A stretch of 5,757 nt of DNA from positions 1 through 5,757 of the forward strand of contig NZ_CAMPHV010000085.1 of NCBI RefSeq assembly GCF_946886105.1, in the 5' to 3' direction. The number at the start of each line of letters is the position of its first letter. Position 1 is the stretch's first letter. The notes below the pieces were generated by a model, which saw only the letters and a program-made list of their open reading frames with translations, had not been told where the DNA came from and made no database searches. The stretch comes from an uncultured Pseudomonas sp. (GTDB taxonomy: Bacteria; Pseudomonadota; Gammaproteobacteria; Pseudomonadales; Pseudomonadaceae). Of this stretch, positions 1 to 5,757 are shown in pieces. Position numbers and translations under genes: made by a program.

Positions 1-377
1 GGGCTCGGTTGCGGGCGGGGTTGCGGCGCGGGGCGGGTCGCCACAGTGGGCGTGTTCCGCGGGCTATCGAAATGGATGATCTGCCCCACGTGAATCACAT
101 AAGGGTCGACAATGCCGTTACGCGCAGCCAGGGCTTTCCAGTCCCAGCCGAAGCGGAAGGCGATGGAATAGAGGGTGTCGCCGCGGCGTACCCGGTATTG
201 CCCCGTGGTAACCGGCTGGCGCTGCACCTGCACGTTGCGCCCGTTGCGGTCGACCACCTGCACCCCGCCGGGCGGCGGGCTGGCGCAACCGCTCAGTAAG
301 GCGCCGAGCAGCAGGCCAGCCAACAGGCATCGAGCGCCGTTACAGCGAATTCGCAGTTGAATGGCTGAGCAACCCAC
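1..377 (-). CDS. nlpD: NlpD, LysM-containing lipoprotein activator of cell-wall amidase (N-terminal part, 3' end outside window)
   Basis: About 125 residues are visible, read from a GTG at 377-375 and running off the window at base 1. The start is chosen because AGGGAG at 389-384 sits 6 bases upstream and because it gives a lipoprotein signal peptide: a basic stretch (R9, R11, R16), a hydrophobic core L18-L28, then the lipobox LSGC with C31 as the lipidation site. Residues about 60-103 form a LysM domain (QYRVRRGDTLYSIAFRFGWD ... NGIVDPYVIHVGQIIHF), followed by a Pro/Arg-rich linker at the window edge. In the family, an M23/LytM domain that activates an N-acetylmuramoyl-L-alanine amidase at the division septum follows the linker; it would lie outside this window. 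The position downstream of surE-pcm is the classic nlpD location, with rpoS normally next. In Pseudomonas the main rpoS promoter is reported inside nlpD, but I cannot place it here. The open frame continues upstream of the GTG, so the exact start is slightly uncertain. Confidence 0.93.
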   Translation of the reverse strand, partial: MGCSAIQLRIRCNGARCLLAGLLLGALLSGCASPPPGGVQVVDRNGRNVQVQRQPVTTGQYRVRRGDTLYSIAFRFGWDWKALAARNGIVDPYVIHVGQIIHFDSPRNTPTVATRPAPQPRPQPS

Positions 378-383
378 CGGTTT

Positions 384-389
384 CTCCCT
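384..389 (-). promoter_or_regulatory. Shine-Dalgarno site of nlpD
   Basis: AGGGAG on the minus strand lies 6 bases before a GTG at 377. It decides the non-ATG start of nlpD, because no ATG in that frame gives a better signal peptide. Confidence 0.7.
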
Positions 390-430
390 ACTGGCGTTTA
401 TTGTGGTTAATGCCGTGCATTGTGCCGGAA

Positions 431-1369
431 TTATTCTTCGCAACCAGCGCTTTGCTGACGACGACTGGCCAAACGTTCCAAGCCCAGCACCAAAACCACA
501 CCGCCACAGGCCAGAAGAACGGCCACGAGCAGTTGCGGATCCTGCCCACTGACCTCGGCGAAACGCCCCGGCAGGAGGTTAGCTTGCAGCAGCGGGACCT
601 GTTCGCCATGGCTATCGAGACGCCAGGTAAGGGTTTCCTTCCAGGGCCACAGCTTGTTCAACGAACCCAGCATCAAACCGGTCAGCAGCGACAAACCCAG
701 GTCGCGCCAGCGGGTCAACAACCAGCGCAGCACACCGGCGAAACTGACGATACCGATCAGGCAGCCACTGGCGAATACCGCCAACACCGCAATATCCAGA
801 CCTTTCACCGCGCCCAGGACGAAGGGGTACAGGCCCAGCAACAACAAGATGAAACTGCCGGAAATGCCGGGCAGGATCATCGCGCAGATAGCGATGGCCC
901 CGGCGAAGAAAATGCTCATTGAGTCGGTGCCCCACTGCACCGGTGACGCCACGGTGATCCAGTAGGCGAAACCGGCGCCGATAGCGAAGCTCAGCAGTCG
1001 AGTCCAGTTCCAGCGCTGGATATCGCGGGCCACCAGATGCGAGGACACCAAGATCAACCCGAAGAAGAACGACCACAGCGGGATCGGGTGCTGCTCCAGC
1101 AAATAGGTAATCAAGCGCGCCAAGCTGAGCACGCTGGTGAGAATGCCGGCCATCAGGATCAACAGGAAGGTCGCATTGGCGGCCTGCCAGGCTGCGACAA
1201 CACGGCCACGCAGCAGCATGAGCGCGGCTGCGGGCACGCTGGCGATGGAGCGCAGCAACTCATCGTAAATGCCGCTGATAAACGCAACGGTGCCGCCGGA
1301 TACGCCTGGCACCACATCGGCCGCCCCCATGGCGATGCCCTTGATAAAGAGCAGAACATGCTTGTTCAT
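431..1369 (-). CDS. DUF368 polytopic membrane protein, probable undecaprenyl-phosphate translocase (PopT type)
   Basis: This 312-residue integral inner-membrane protein carries the hallmark DUF368 N-terminus: GxAMGAADVVPGVSGGT at residues 11-27, then the FISGIYDELL segment. A second related motif, ILPGISGSF, lies at 165-173. The VPGVSGGT and LPGISGSF pair suggests an internal repeat with re-entrant helices. Hydrophobic segments are visible near 65-90, 98-112, 125-141, 154-190, 192-216, 226-237 and 280-297, with a polar stretch at about 245-278. From established work, DUF368 proteins (PopT in Staphylococcus aureus, a homologue in Vibrio cholerae) return undecaprenyl phosphate across the membrane for reuse in peptidoglycan and O-antigen synthesis; function here is inferred from family membership. 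The ATG at 1369 has TGAGGA 4 bases upstream. The gene begins 22 bases after the pcm stop and ends 53 bases before the nlpD start, so it probably shares their transcript. It is not part of the surE-pcm-nlpD order I know from P. aeruginosa. No frameshift is seen. Confidence 0.9.
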   Translation of the reverse strand: MNKHVLLFIKGIAMGAADVVPGVSGGTVAFISGIYDELLRSIASVPAAALMLLRGRVVAAWQAANATFLLILMAGILTSVLSLARLITYLLEQHPIPLWSFFFGLILVSSHLVARDIQRWNWTRLLSFAIGAGFAYWITVASPVQWGTDSMSIFFAGAIAICAMILPGISGSFILLLLGLYPFVLGAVKGLDIAVLAVFASGCLIGIVSFAGVLRWLLTRWRDLGLSLLTGLMLGSLNKLWPWKETLTWRLDSHGEQVPLLQANLLPGRFAEVSGQDPQLLVAVLLACGGVVLVLGLERLASRRQQSAGCEE

Positions 1370-1391
1370 GGATTCCTCAGTTCAAATCGAA

Positions 1392-2066
1392 TCAGGCCAG
1401 GGGCCCGTTTAGCAGTGGGACGAAACGCACGGCATCGAGCACGTGCCGGGAGAAGCCGTGCTCCTCGCGCACGATCAACAGCAGTTCCTGCTCAGCGCCG
1501 GCCCCCACCGGGATCACCAAGCGGCCGTTCGGTGCCAATTGATCGAGCAAGGCTTGCGGCACTTCGGCAGCCGCGGCCGTGACGATGATGCCGTTGTATG
1601 GTGCCAGCGCCGACCAGCCTTCCCAGCCATCGCCCCAGCGGAACACCACATTGCGCAGGTTCAGTTGGGCCATGCGCTCCTTGGCGCGATCCTGCAGGAC
1701 CTGGATACGCTCGACGCTGAACACCCGTTCCACGACCTGGGCCAGAATCGCGGTCTGGTAGCCCGAGCCCGTGCCGATCTCCAGGACTTTGTCCAAAGGG
1801 CCGGCGGCCAGCAGCAATTCGCTCATACGCGCGACCATATAGGGCTGCGAGATGGTCTGGTTATGGCCGATGGGTAACGCGGTATCTTCGTAGGCGCGAT
1901 GGGCCAGGGCTTCGTCGACGAACAGGTGGCGCGGCGTACGGCGGATCGCTTCCAGCACCTGAGCGTTGGACAGGCCCTCTTCGTACAAACGTTGAATCAA
2001 GCGCTCCCGGGTACGCTGCGAGGTCATACCGATACCGCGGTGCAACTCATCCTGCTCGCGCCTCAT
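1392..2066 (-). CDS. pcm: Protein-L-isoaspartate(D-aspartate) O-methyltransferase
   Basis: Pcm is a cytosolic SAM-dependent methyltransferase that methylates isoaspartyl residues in aged proteins and so starts their repair to aspartate. In the 224-residue product the family signature [11 protein letters not shown] spans 71-81. SAM motif I is [13 protein letters not shown] at 94-106, the post-I acidic region is SVER at 117-120, and GDGWEGW at 145-151 and [11 protein letters not shown] at 160-170 follow. The C-terminal [12 protein letters not shown] is typical. The ATG at 2066 overlaps the surE stop by one base (TGATG) and has GGAGGG at 2081-2076, 9 bases upstream, so I use it. Residue 14 is a second Met (base 2027) giving a 211-residue protein that begins [10 protein letters not shown]; this matches the usual Pseudomonas length and lacks a clear ribosome site. 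Either start may be the real one. Translational coupling to surE is likely. Confidence 0.96.
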   Translation of the reverse strand: MRREQDELHRGIGMTSQRTRERLIQRLYEEGLSNAQVLEAIRRTPRHLFVDEALAHRAYEDTALPIGHNQTISQPYMVARMSELLLAAGPLDKVLEIGTGSGYQTAILAQVVERVFSVERIQVLQDRAKERMAQLNLRNVVFRWGDGWEGWSALAPYNGIIVTAAAAEVPQALLDQLAPNGRLVIPVGAGAEQELLLIVREEHGFSRHVLDAVRFVPLLNGPLA

Positions 2067-2815
2067 CAGAGCAAGCCCTCCAGCCAGGGTTGCAGGCTAT
2101 CGAATCCGTCCTGAAAGGTTCGATCCAACTGCAACGGGGTAATGGACACATAGCCCTGCATCACCGCGTGGAAATCCGTACCGGGCCCACCGTCTTCGGC
2201 GTCGCCGGCGACCGCGATCCAGTACCCCTCTTTACCCCGCGGGTTGACCACTTTGACCGGCGCGGCGGCACGGGCGCGATGGCCCAGACGGGTGAGCTGG
2301 ATGCCACGGATATGCTCGAGCGGCAAGTTGGGGATATTCACATTGAGCACGGTGCGCGGCGGCAGATCCAACTGCTCGTGGGCTTCGACCAACTTGCGCG
2401 CGAAATACGCCGCGGTCGGCAGGTTGTCCGCCAGGCGCGATACCAGTGAGAAGGCGAAGGCCGGCCGGCCGAGGAAACGTCCTTCCAAAGCCGCGGCCAC
2501 GGTACCGGAATAGAGCACGTCATCGCCCAGATTGGCCCCCAGGTTGATGCCCGCAACGACCAAATCCGTGGTGTGCGGCAACAAGCCGTTCAAACCCAGA
2601 TGCACGCAATCAGTGGGGGTGCCATTGACGCTGATGAAGTCATTGGCCAGAACGCAGGGGTGCAGCGGACGGTCGAGCGTTAACGAGCTGCTGGCGCCGC
2701 TTCTGTCCTGGTCGGGGGCGATTACCGTGCATTCGGCATAGTCGGCCAGTGCGGCATGCAGCGCGGCGAGGCCCGGTGCGGCCACACCGTCGTCGTTTGA
2801 AATCAGAATACGCAT
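2066..2815 (-). CDS. surE: SurE, 5'/3'-nucleotidase (stationary-phase survival protein)
   Basis: SurE is a metal-dependent cytosolic phosphatase acting on nucleoside 5'- and 3'-monophosphates, and in some species on short polyphosphate. The 249-residue product starts [15 protein letters not shown], with the metal-binding pair D8 and D9. The [12 protein letters not shown] segment (33-44, with S39) and [18 protein letters not shown] (88-105, with N91 and N95) complete the expected active-site set. The length equals that of the P. aeruginosa protein as I remember it. The open frame runs much further upstream (to 3085), but that extension is truD in another frame; the start at 2815 is fixed by the conserved [10 protein letters not shown] end. 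The gene begins inside the last 13 bases of truD and its ribosome site is weak (a GGA about 6 bases upstream), so it probably depends on ribosomes finishing truD. Its own stop overlaps the pcm ATG by one base. Confidence 0.97.
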   Translation of the reverse strand: MRILISNDDGVAAPGLAALHAALADYAECTVIAPDQDRSGASSSLTLDRPLHPCVLANDFISVNGTPTDCVHLGLNGLLPHTTDLVVAGINLGANLGDDVLYSGTVAAALEGRFLGRPAFAFSLVSRLADNLPTAAYFARKLVEAHEQLDLPPRTVLNVNIPNLPLEHIRGIQLTRLGHRARAAAPVKVVNPRGKEGYWIAVAGDAEDGGPGTDFHAVMQGYVSITPLQLDRTFQDGFDSLQPWLEGLL

Positions 2816-3861
2816 GGATTGTCCGTGTGTCCCACCGGCAACAGATCGACGAGCTCGCGCACTAAAACAGTGGCAAAGCATCCAGCTGGCAGGACGAATT
2901 GCAGTTGCAGAATGTCGGGCTCGGGATAATGCCACGTCAAACCGCCGATGGGGAGGCGCAGAATACGTCGTTCGTGCGTCATGCCCGCTTCTGCCAGCCA
3001 ATCGACCAGCGCAGGCTCCTGTTCGGCCACTGTATGCTCCAGCGCCTGAGCGACCCCGGCCACGGCCGAATCGCCCGCGCCCCACAGCGGCCCGGTGGGA
3101 TGCAGATCAAGAATCGCCAAACGCGGATCACTGCATTCCGCCTCCCCGGCAGGAAAAAAACTGCGACTGTCGGTAAACGCCAGCAGATCGCCCGGTAGCG
3201 CCCGGTTCCAGATGCCCGCGGCGACCCGCTCGGCCAATACCCGATTGAACAAGTAACTGCGCGCCGCCGAGAGCACCCGCGAGCGCACATTGCGTTTCTC
3301 GGGCAGGCTCTTGCCGGCGGCGAAATGCCGTGCATGGGCGAGGTTGCCGCCTTCGAAGCCGAAGCGCTGCAAACCGTAGTAGTTGGGAATACCTGCGGCG
3401 GCGATCCGCGTCAGGCGCTGATCCAGAGCTGCGTGATCGGCCTGCAGCTGGGTCAGGCGCAGCGTGAAGCCATTGGCGGCGTGGGCGCCGCGCTGCAATT
3501 TGCGCGAGTGGCGCACCTGCTTGAGGATGCCCAGACTCGCATCGATAGCGCCGCTGAAGTCGGGATCGGCCTTGCCCGGCAGATGCAGACTGAACCATTG
3601 GCGAGTCAGCGCCTGACGATCCTTGAGCCCGGCATAGCTGATCATCCGCAACGGCACCCCAGCGGCGCGGGCGATGCGCTTCGCCGCCTCCTCGGTATTC
3701 AGCTCGCGCTTTTCCACCCACAGCCAAAGATGTTCGCCTTCGCCGGCCAGGGGAATATCCAGCACTTCATCGACCTGGAAATCCTCCGCCACGGCCTTGA
3801 GCAGCGCCGTACCGCAGGCTTCGCCATAGGCCTTGGGACCGAGCAGTTGCAGTTCGTTCAT
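2803..3861 (-). CDS. truD: tRNA pseudouridine(13) synthase TruD
   Basis: TruD isomerises uridine 13 of tRNA-Glu (and a few other RNAs) to pseudouridine. The 352-residue protein is the normal length for the bacterial family. The catalytic aspartate is D81 in [14 protein letters not shown], matching D80 of the E. coli enzyme. The NYYGLQRFG motif at 160-168 and the [14 protein letters not shown] helix at 193-206 are further family marks. Residues of roughly 155-300 form the TRUD insertion domain, and the chain returns to the catalytic fold near the end ([18 protein letters not shown] at 321-338). The ATG at 3861 overlaps the ispF stop in an ATGA arrangement, and I see no good Shine-Dalgarno sequence before it, so translation is probably coupled to ispF. 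At the other end it overlaps surE by 13 bases. Confidence 0.97.
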   Translation of the reverse strand: MNELQLLGPKAYGEACGTALLKAVAEDFQVDEVLDIPLAGEGEHLWLWVEKRELNTEEAAKRIARAAGVPLRMISYAGLKDRQALTRQWFSLHLPGKADPDFSGAIDASLGILKQVRHSRKLQRGAHAANGFTLRLTQLQADHAALDQRLTRIAAAGIPNYYGLQRFGFEGGNLAHARHFAAGKSLPEKRNVRSRVLSAARSYLFNRVLAERVAAGIWNRALPGDLLAFTDSRSFFPAGEAECSDPRLAILDLHPTGPLWGAGDSAVAGVAQALEHTVAEQEPALVDWLAEAGMTHERRILRLPIGGLTWHYPEPDILQLQFVLPAGCFATVLVRELVDLLPVGHTDNPCVF

Positions 3862-4331
3862 AGCGCGACCAACAGCGCAACGGCATGCACCGCGATGCCT
3901 TCCTCACGACCGGTGAAGCCGAGCTTTTCGGTGGTGGTGGCCTTGACGTTGACCTGATCCAGCGCGACTTGCAGGTCCGCGGCGATCAGCTCGCGCATGC
4001 GTTCGATATGTGGGGCCATCTTCGGCGCCTGGGCGACTATGGTGGCGTCGACATTACCGACCCGCCAGCCCTTGGCCTGAACCAGCCCGAGCACATGGCG
4101 CAGCAGCACGCGACTATCGGCGCCTTTATAGGCGGCGTCGGTATCGGGGAAGTGCTTGCCGATGTCGCCCAGCGCGGCGGCGCCGAGCAAGGCGTCGGCC
4201 AGGGCATGCAGCAGCACGTCGCCATCGGAATGGGCCAGCAGGCCGAACTTGTGAGGGATTTGCACGCCACCCAGAGTAATGAAAGTACCCTCGGTAAAAC
4301 GGTGCACATCGTAGCCGTGGCCAATACGCAT
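3858..4331 (-). CDS. ispF: 2-C-methyl-D-erythritol 2,4-cyclodiphosphate synthase
   Basis: IspF converts 4-diphosphocytidyl-2-C-methylerythritol 2-phosphate to the 2,4-cyclodiphosphate with release of CMP, a step in the MEP pathway to IPP and DMAPP. It acts as a soluble zinc-containing homotrimer. The 157-residue product begins [12 protein letters not shown]. Zinc ligands D8, H10 and H42 ([12 protein letters not shown]) are in the expected places, and the [15 protein letters not shown] segment near the C-terminus is the family cytidine/diphosphate-binding signature. The ATG at 4331 gives the standard N-terminus; a TTG nine bases upstream would add three residues and is rejected. No strong ribosome site is present: the best candidate, an AGGG about 11 bases upstream, lies in the 3' arm of the hairpin at 4340-4362. 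The gene heads the overlapping ispF-truD-surE-pcm chain. Confidence 0.97.
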   Translation of the reverse strand: MRIGHGYDVHRFTEGTFITLGGVQIPHKFGLLAHSDGDVLLHALADALLGAAALGDIGKHFPDTDAAYKGADSRVLLRHVLGLVQAKGWRVGNVDATIVAQAPKMAPHIERMRELIAADLQVALDQVNVKATTTEKLGFTGREEGIAVHAVALLVAL

Positions 4332-4362
4332 AAAAGACAACGCCCTGAAAAAGTCAGGGCGT
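4332..4362 (-). terminator. Terminator-like hairpin ending at the ispF start codon
   Basis: On the minus strand a perfect 9-bp stem (ACGCCCTGA / TCAGGGCGT, arms at 4362-4354 and 4348-4340) encloses a 5-base loop CTTTT and is followed by TGTCTTTT (4339-4332), directly before the ispF ATG. This is the form of an intrinsic terminator for transcripts coming from fghA, though the T-run is interrupted. On the plus strand no T-rich tail follows, so I assign it to the minus strand. The 3' arm also holds the only candidate ispF ribosome site, so it could instead act on translation. Confidence 0.55.
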
Positions 4363-4384
4363 GATTCTACATGGAGGAACCGAC

Positions 4385-4479
4385 TGTAGGGTGCGCCGTG
4401 CGCACCAACAATCGGTCAGCAACATCACGGCGAACCCTTCTCGAGCAATCGCTGAGTGGTGCGCACGGCGCACCCTACA
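4385..4479. repeat. Inverted pair of REP palindromes (REPIN-like), fghA-ispF intergenic
   Basis: Two copies of a 23-base REP sequence, at 4385-4407 (plus orientation) and 4457-4479 (minus orientation), are perfect reverse complements of each other, separated by 49 bases. Each copy begins TGTAG and contains a 7-bp hairpin, GGTGCGC-CGT-GCGCACC. In the first copy the stem arms are 4390-4396 and 4400-4406. The arrangement of two facing REP units matches REPINs of Pseudomonas genomes, which are moved by RAYT transposases encoded elsewhere; no transposase is in this window. The right-hand copy overlaps the end of fghA and contains its stop codon. Possible effects on the fghA/ispF transcript (3'-end stabilisation or termination) are inference. 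Confidence 0.85.
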
Positions 4480-5317
4480 CTAGCGCCTGGGCATGATGAC
4501 GCAGGTGGTCATCGATAAAGCTGGCGATAAAGTAGTAGCTATGGTCGTAGCCCGGCTGCATGCGCAGGGTCAGCGGGTGCCCGCTCGCTTGCGCGGCGTG
4601 CTTGAGCGCCTCGGGTTTGAGCTGGTTCTCGAGAAAATCGTCACGATCGCCCTGATCGACCAGAATCGGCAGCTTCTCGGTAGCCTCGGCAATTAGCACA
4701 CTGGCATCCCACTCGCGCCAGCGCGAACGTTCCTCGCCGAGGTACAGCGAGAAGGCCTTCTCGCCCCAAGGGCAGTTCATCGGATTGCTGATCGGCGCGA
4801 AGGCCGACACCGATCGATAGCGCCCTGGATTTTTCAGCGCACAGATCAGCGCGCCGTGGCCGCCCATGGAATGGCCGGAGATGCCGCGCCTGTCGGTAAC
4901 CGGGAAATTCGCCTCGATCAGCGCGGGCAACTCCTGCACCACATAGTCGTACATGCGGTAGTGCCGCGCCCAGGGCTCCTGCGTCGCATTGAGGTAGAAA
5001 CCGGCACCCAGGCCGAAGTCGTAGGCACCATTGGCGTCATCGGCCACGCCCTCGCCACGCGGGCTGGTATCCGGCGCGACTATGATCAGGCCGAGTTCGG
5101 CAGCCAGCTTGTGCGCGCCGGCCTTCTGCATGAAATTCTCATCGGTGCAGGTCAGCCCCGAGAGCCAATACAGCACCGGCAACTTGGCGCCCTGCTCGGC
5201 CTGCGGCGGCAGATAAACGGCGAACACCATATCGCAATTGAGCACACTGGAGCGGTGCCGATAGCGTTTGTGCCAGCCGCCGAAGCTCTTCTGGCAGGAG
5301 ATATTTTCCAGGGTCAT
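4475..5317 (-). CDS. fghA: S-formylglutathione hydrolase
   Basis: This cytosolic serine hydrolase of the esterase D family splits S-formylglutathione to formate and glutathione, the second step of glutathione-dependent formaldehyde removal. It is also named frmB. The 280-residue product begins [20 protein letters not shown]. The nucleophile elbow is GHSMGG with S150. D226 in DQGDRDDFL and H259 in GYDHSYYF complete the expected triad, and [12 protein letters not shown] (51-62) is the conserved oxyanion-side segment. The frame is open up to 5374, but the extra 19 residues come from the REP pair; the ATG at 5317 has GGAGG only 4 bases upstream and gives the conserved N-terminus. It follows adhC by 65 bases, consistent with one formaldehyde-detoxification operon. 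The final codon and TAG stop lie within the next REP palindrome. Confidence 0.96.
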   Translation of the reverse strand: MTLENISCQKSFGGWHKRYRHRSSVLNCDMVFAVYLPPQAEQGAKLPVLYWLSGLTCTDENFMQKAGAHKLAAELGLIIVAPDTSPRGEGVADDANGAYDFGLGAGFYLNATQEPWARHYRMYDYVVQELPALIEANFPVTDRRGISGHSMGGHGALICALKNPGRYRSVSAFAPISNPMNCPWGEKAFSLYLGEERSRWREWDASVLIAEATEKLPILVDQGDRDDFLENQLKPEALKHAAQASGHPLTLRMQPGYDHSYYFIASFIDDHLRHHAQALV

Positions 5318-5319
5318 GA

Positions 5320-5326
5320 CCCCTCC
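5320..5326 (-). promoter_or_regulatory. Shine-Dalgarno site of fghA
   Basis: GGAGGGG on the minus strand lies just upstream of the ATG at 5317 and is the strongest ribosome site in the window. It fixes the fghA start against the longer open frame. It directly abuts the REP palindrome that begins at 5327. Confidence 0.8.
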
Positions 5327-5379
5327 GTAGGGTGCGCCAGGCGCACCGACAATCAGGGGGTGCGCACCGCGCACCCTAG
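5327..5379. repeat. Inverted pair of REP palindromes (REPIN-like), adhC-fghA intergenic
   Basis: A plus-oriented REP at 5327-5347 (GTAG, then stem GGTGCGC 5331-5337, loop CAG, stem GCGCACC 5341-5347) faces a minus-oriented REP at 5359-5378 (stem arms 5359-5365 and 5369-5375, loop ACC, then TAG on the minus strand), with an 11-base spacer. The left copy plus its following GACAATC matches the copy at 4386-4413 at 25 of 28 positions, the differences being in the loop and one base of the tail. The element fills nearly the whole gap between the adhC stop (5383) and the fghA ribosome site (5326). Confidence 0.85.
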
Positions 5380-5382
5380 GAC

Positions 5383-5757
<375 letters not shown>

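Noticed and set aside
378..430. AT-richer stretch before nlpD as a promoter
   Set aside because: AATAAT- and CACAAT-like boxes occur, but none has a -35 match at suitable spacing. The only supported signal there is the nlpD ribosome site.
401..922. Plus-strand open frame of 173 codons, rich in Gln and His
   Set aside because: It lies entirely antisense to the DUF368 gene, and its composition is what that gene's complement would give in a GC-rich genome. No ribosome site or family resemblance was seen.
2816..3085. N-terminal extension of the surE frame by 90 residues (Arg/Gly-rich)
   Set aside because: The extension is truD read in another frame. The conserved SurE N-terminus [10 protein letters not shown] starts at 2815 and the standard length is 249 residues.
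3325..3957. Plus-strand open frame of 210 codons
   Set aside because: It is antisense to truD and the end of ispF, which are both certain. It has no recognisable domain and is explained by GC-rich codon bias on the other strand.
4385..4479. Possibility that the paired palindromes are a short CRISPR array
   Set aside because: Only two repeat copies, in opposite orientation, each itself palindromic, with no further units and no cas genes. This fits a REP pair.
5318..5374. 19-residue N-terminal extension of fghA
   Set aside because: It is encoded by the REP pair, and the strong ribosome site lies between it and the conserved start at 5317.
4385..5379. Possibility that the two REP pairs are terminal inverted repeats of an insertion sequence carrying fghA
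   Set aside because: fghA is in its normal place next to adhC and ispF, no transposase or target-site duplication is seen, and each end is a self-contained inverted pair.

Overview
The window looks like ordinary core chromosome of a Pseudomonas-type gammaproteobacterium (Pseudomonas or the Stutzerimonas/P. mendocina side of the family). The reasons are the high GC content, the gene order adhC-fghA-ispF-truD-surE-pcm-...-nlpD as I remember it from P. aeruginosa, very close protein matches to that genus from memory, and REP-type palindromes of a kind common in Pseudomonas. Every gene I can support lies on the minus strand, so transcription runs from high to low coordinates. No plausible gene lies on the plus strand.

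Layout in the direction of transcription. (1) 5757-5383: the last 124 residues of class III alcohol dehydrogenase (adhC/frmA). (2) 5379-5327: an inverted pair of REP palindromes (REPIN-like). (3) 5317-4475: S-formylglutathione hydrolase (fghA/frmB). (4) 4479-4385: a second inverted REP pair, whose first bases supply the fghA stop codon. (5) 4362-4332: a terminator-like hairpin with a T-rich tail ending directly at the ispF ATG. (6) 4331-2066: ispF, truD and surE as a chain of overlapping genes, running by a further overlap into pcm (2066-1392). (7) 1369-431: a 312-residue DUF368 (PopT-type) polytopic membrane protein. (8) 377-1: the N-terminal part of the lipoprotein NlpD, cut by the window edge. 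rpoS would be expected beyond it.

Two functional blocks are visible. AdhC and FghA form the glutathione-dependent formaldehyde oxidation pathway: S-hydroxymethylglutathione to S-formylglutathione to formate plus glutathione. The second block is the stationary-phase/housekeeping cluster. It contains IspF (MEP isoprenoid pathway), TruD (tRNA pseudouridine 13), SurE (nucleotidase/survival protein), Pcm (isoaspartyl repair methyltransferase) and NlpD (cell-wall amidase activator). The DUF368 gene between pcm and nlpD is an addition to the arrangement I know from P. aeruginosa. Its likely role in recycling undecaprenyl phosphate fits loosely with IspF (isoprenoid precursors) and NlpD (peptidoglycan remodelling).

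I see no evidence of a novel defence, mobile or secretion system. The parts most worth a second look are the two REP pairs around fghA, the hairpin at the ispF start and the position of the DUF368 gene. Gaps between genes are short (22 to 143 bases) and no gene-free stretch exceeds 300 bases.
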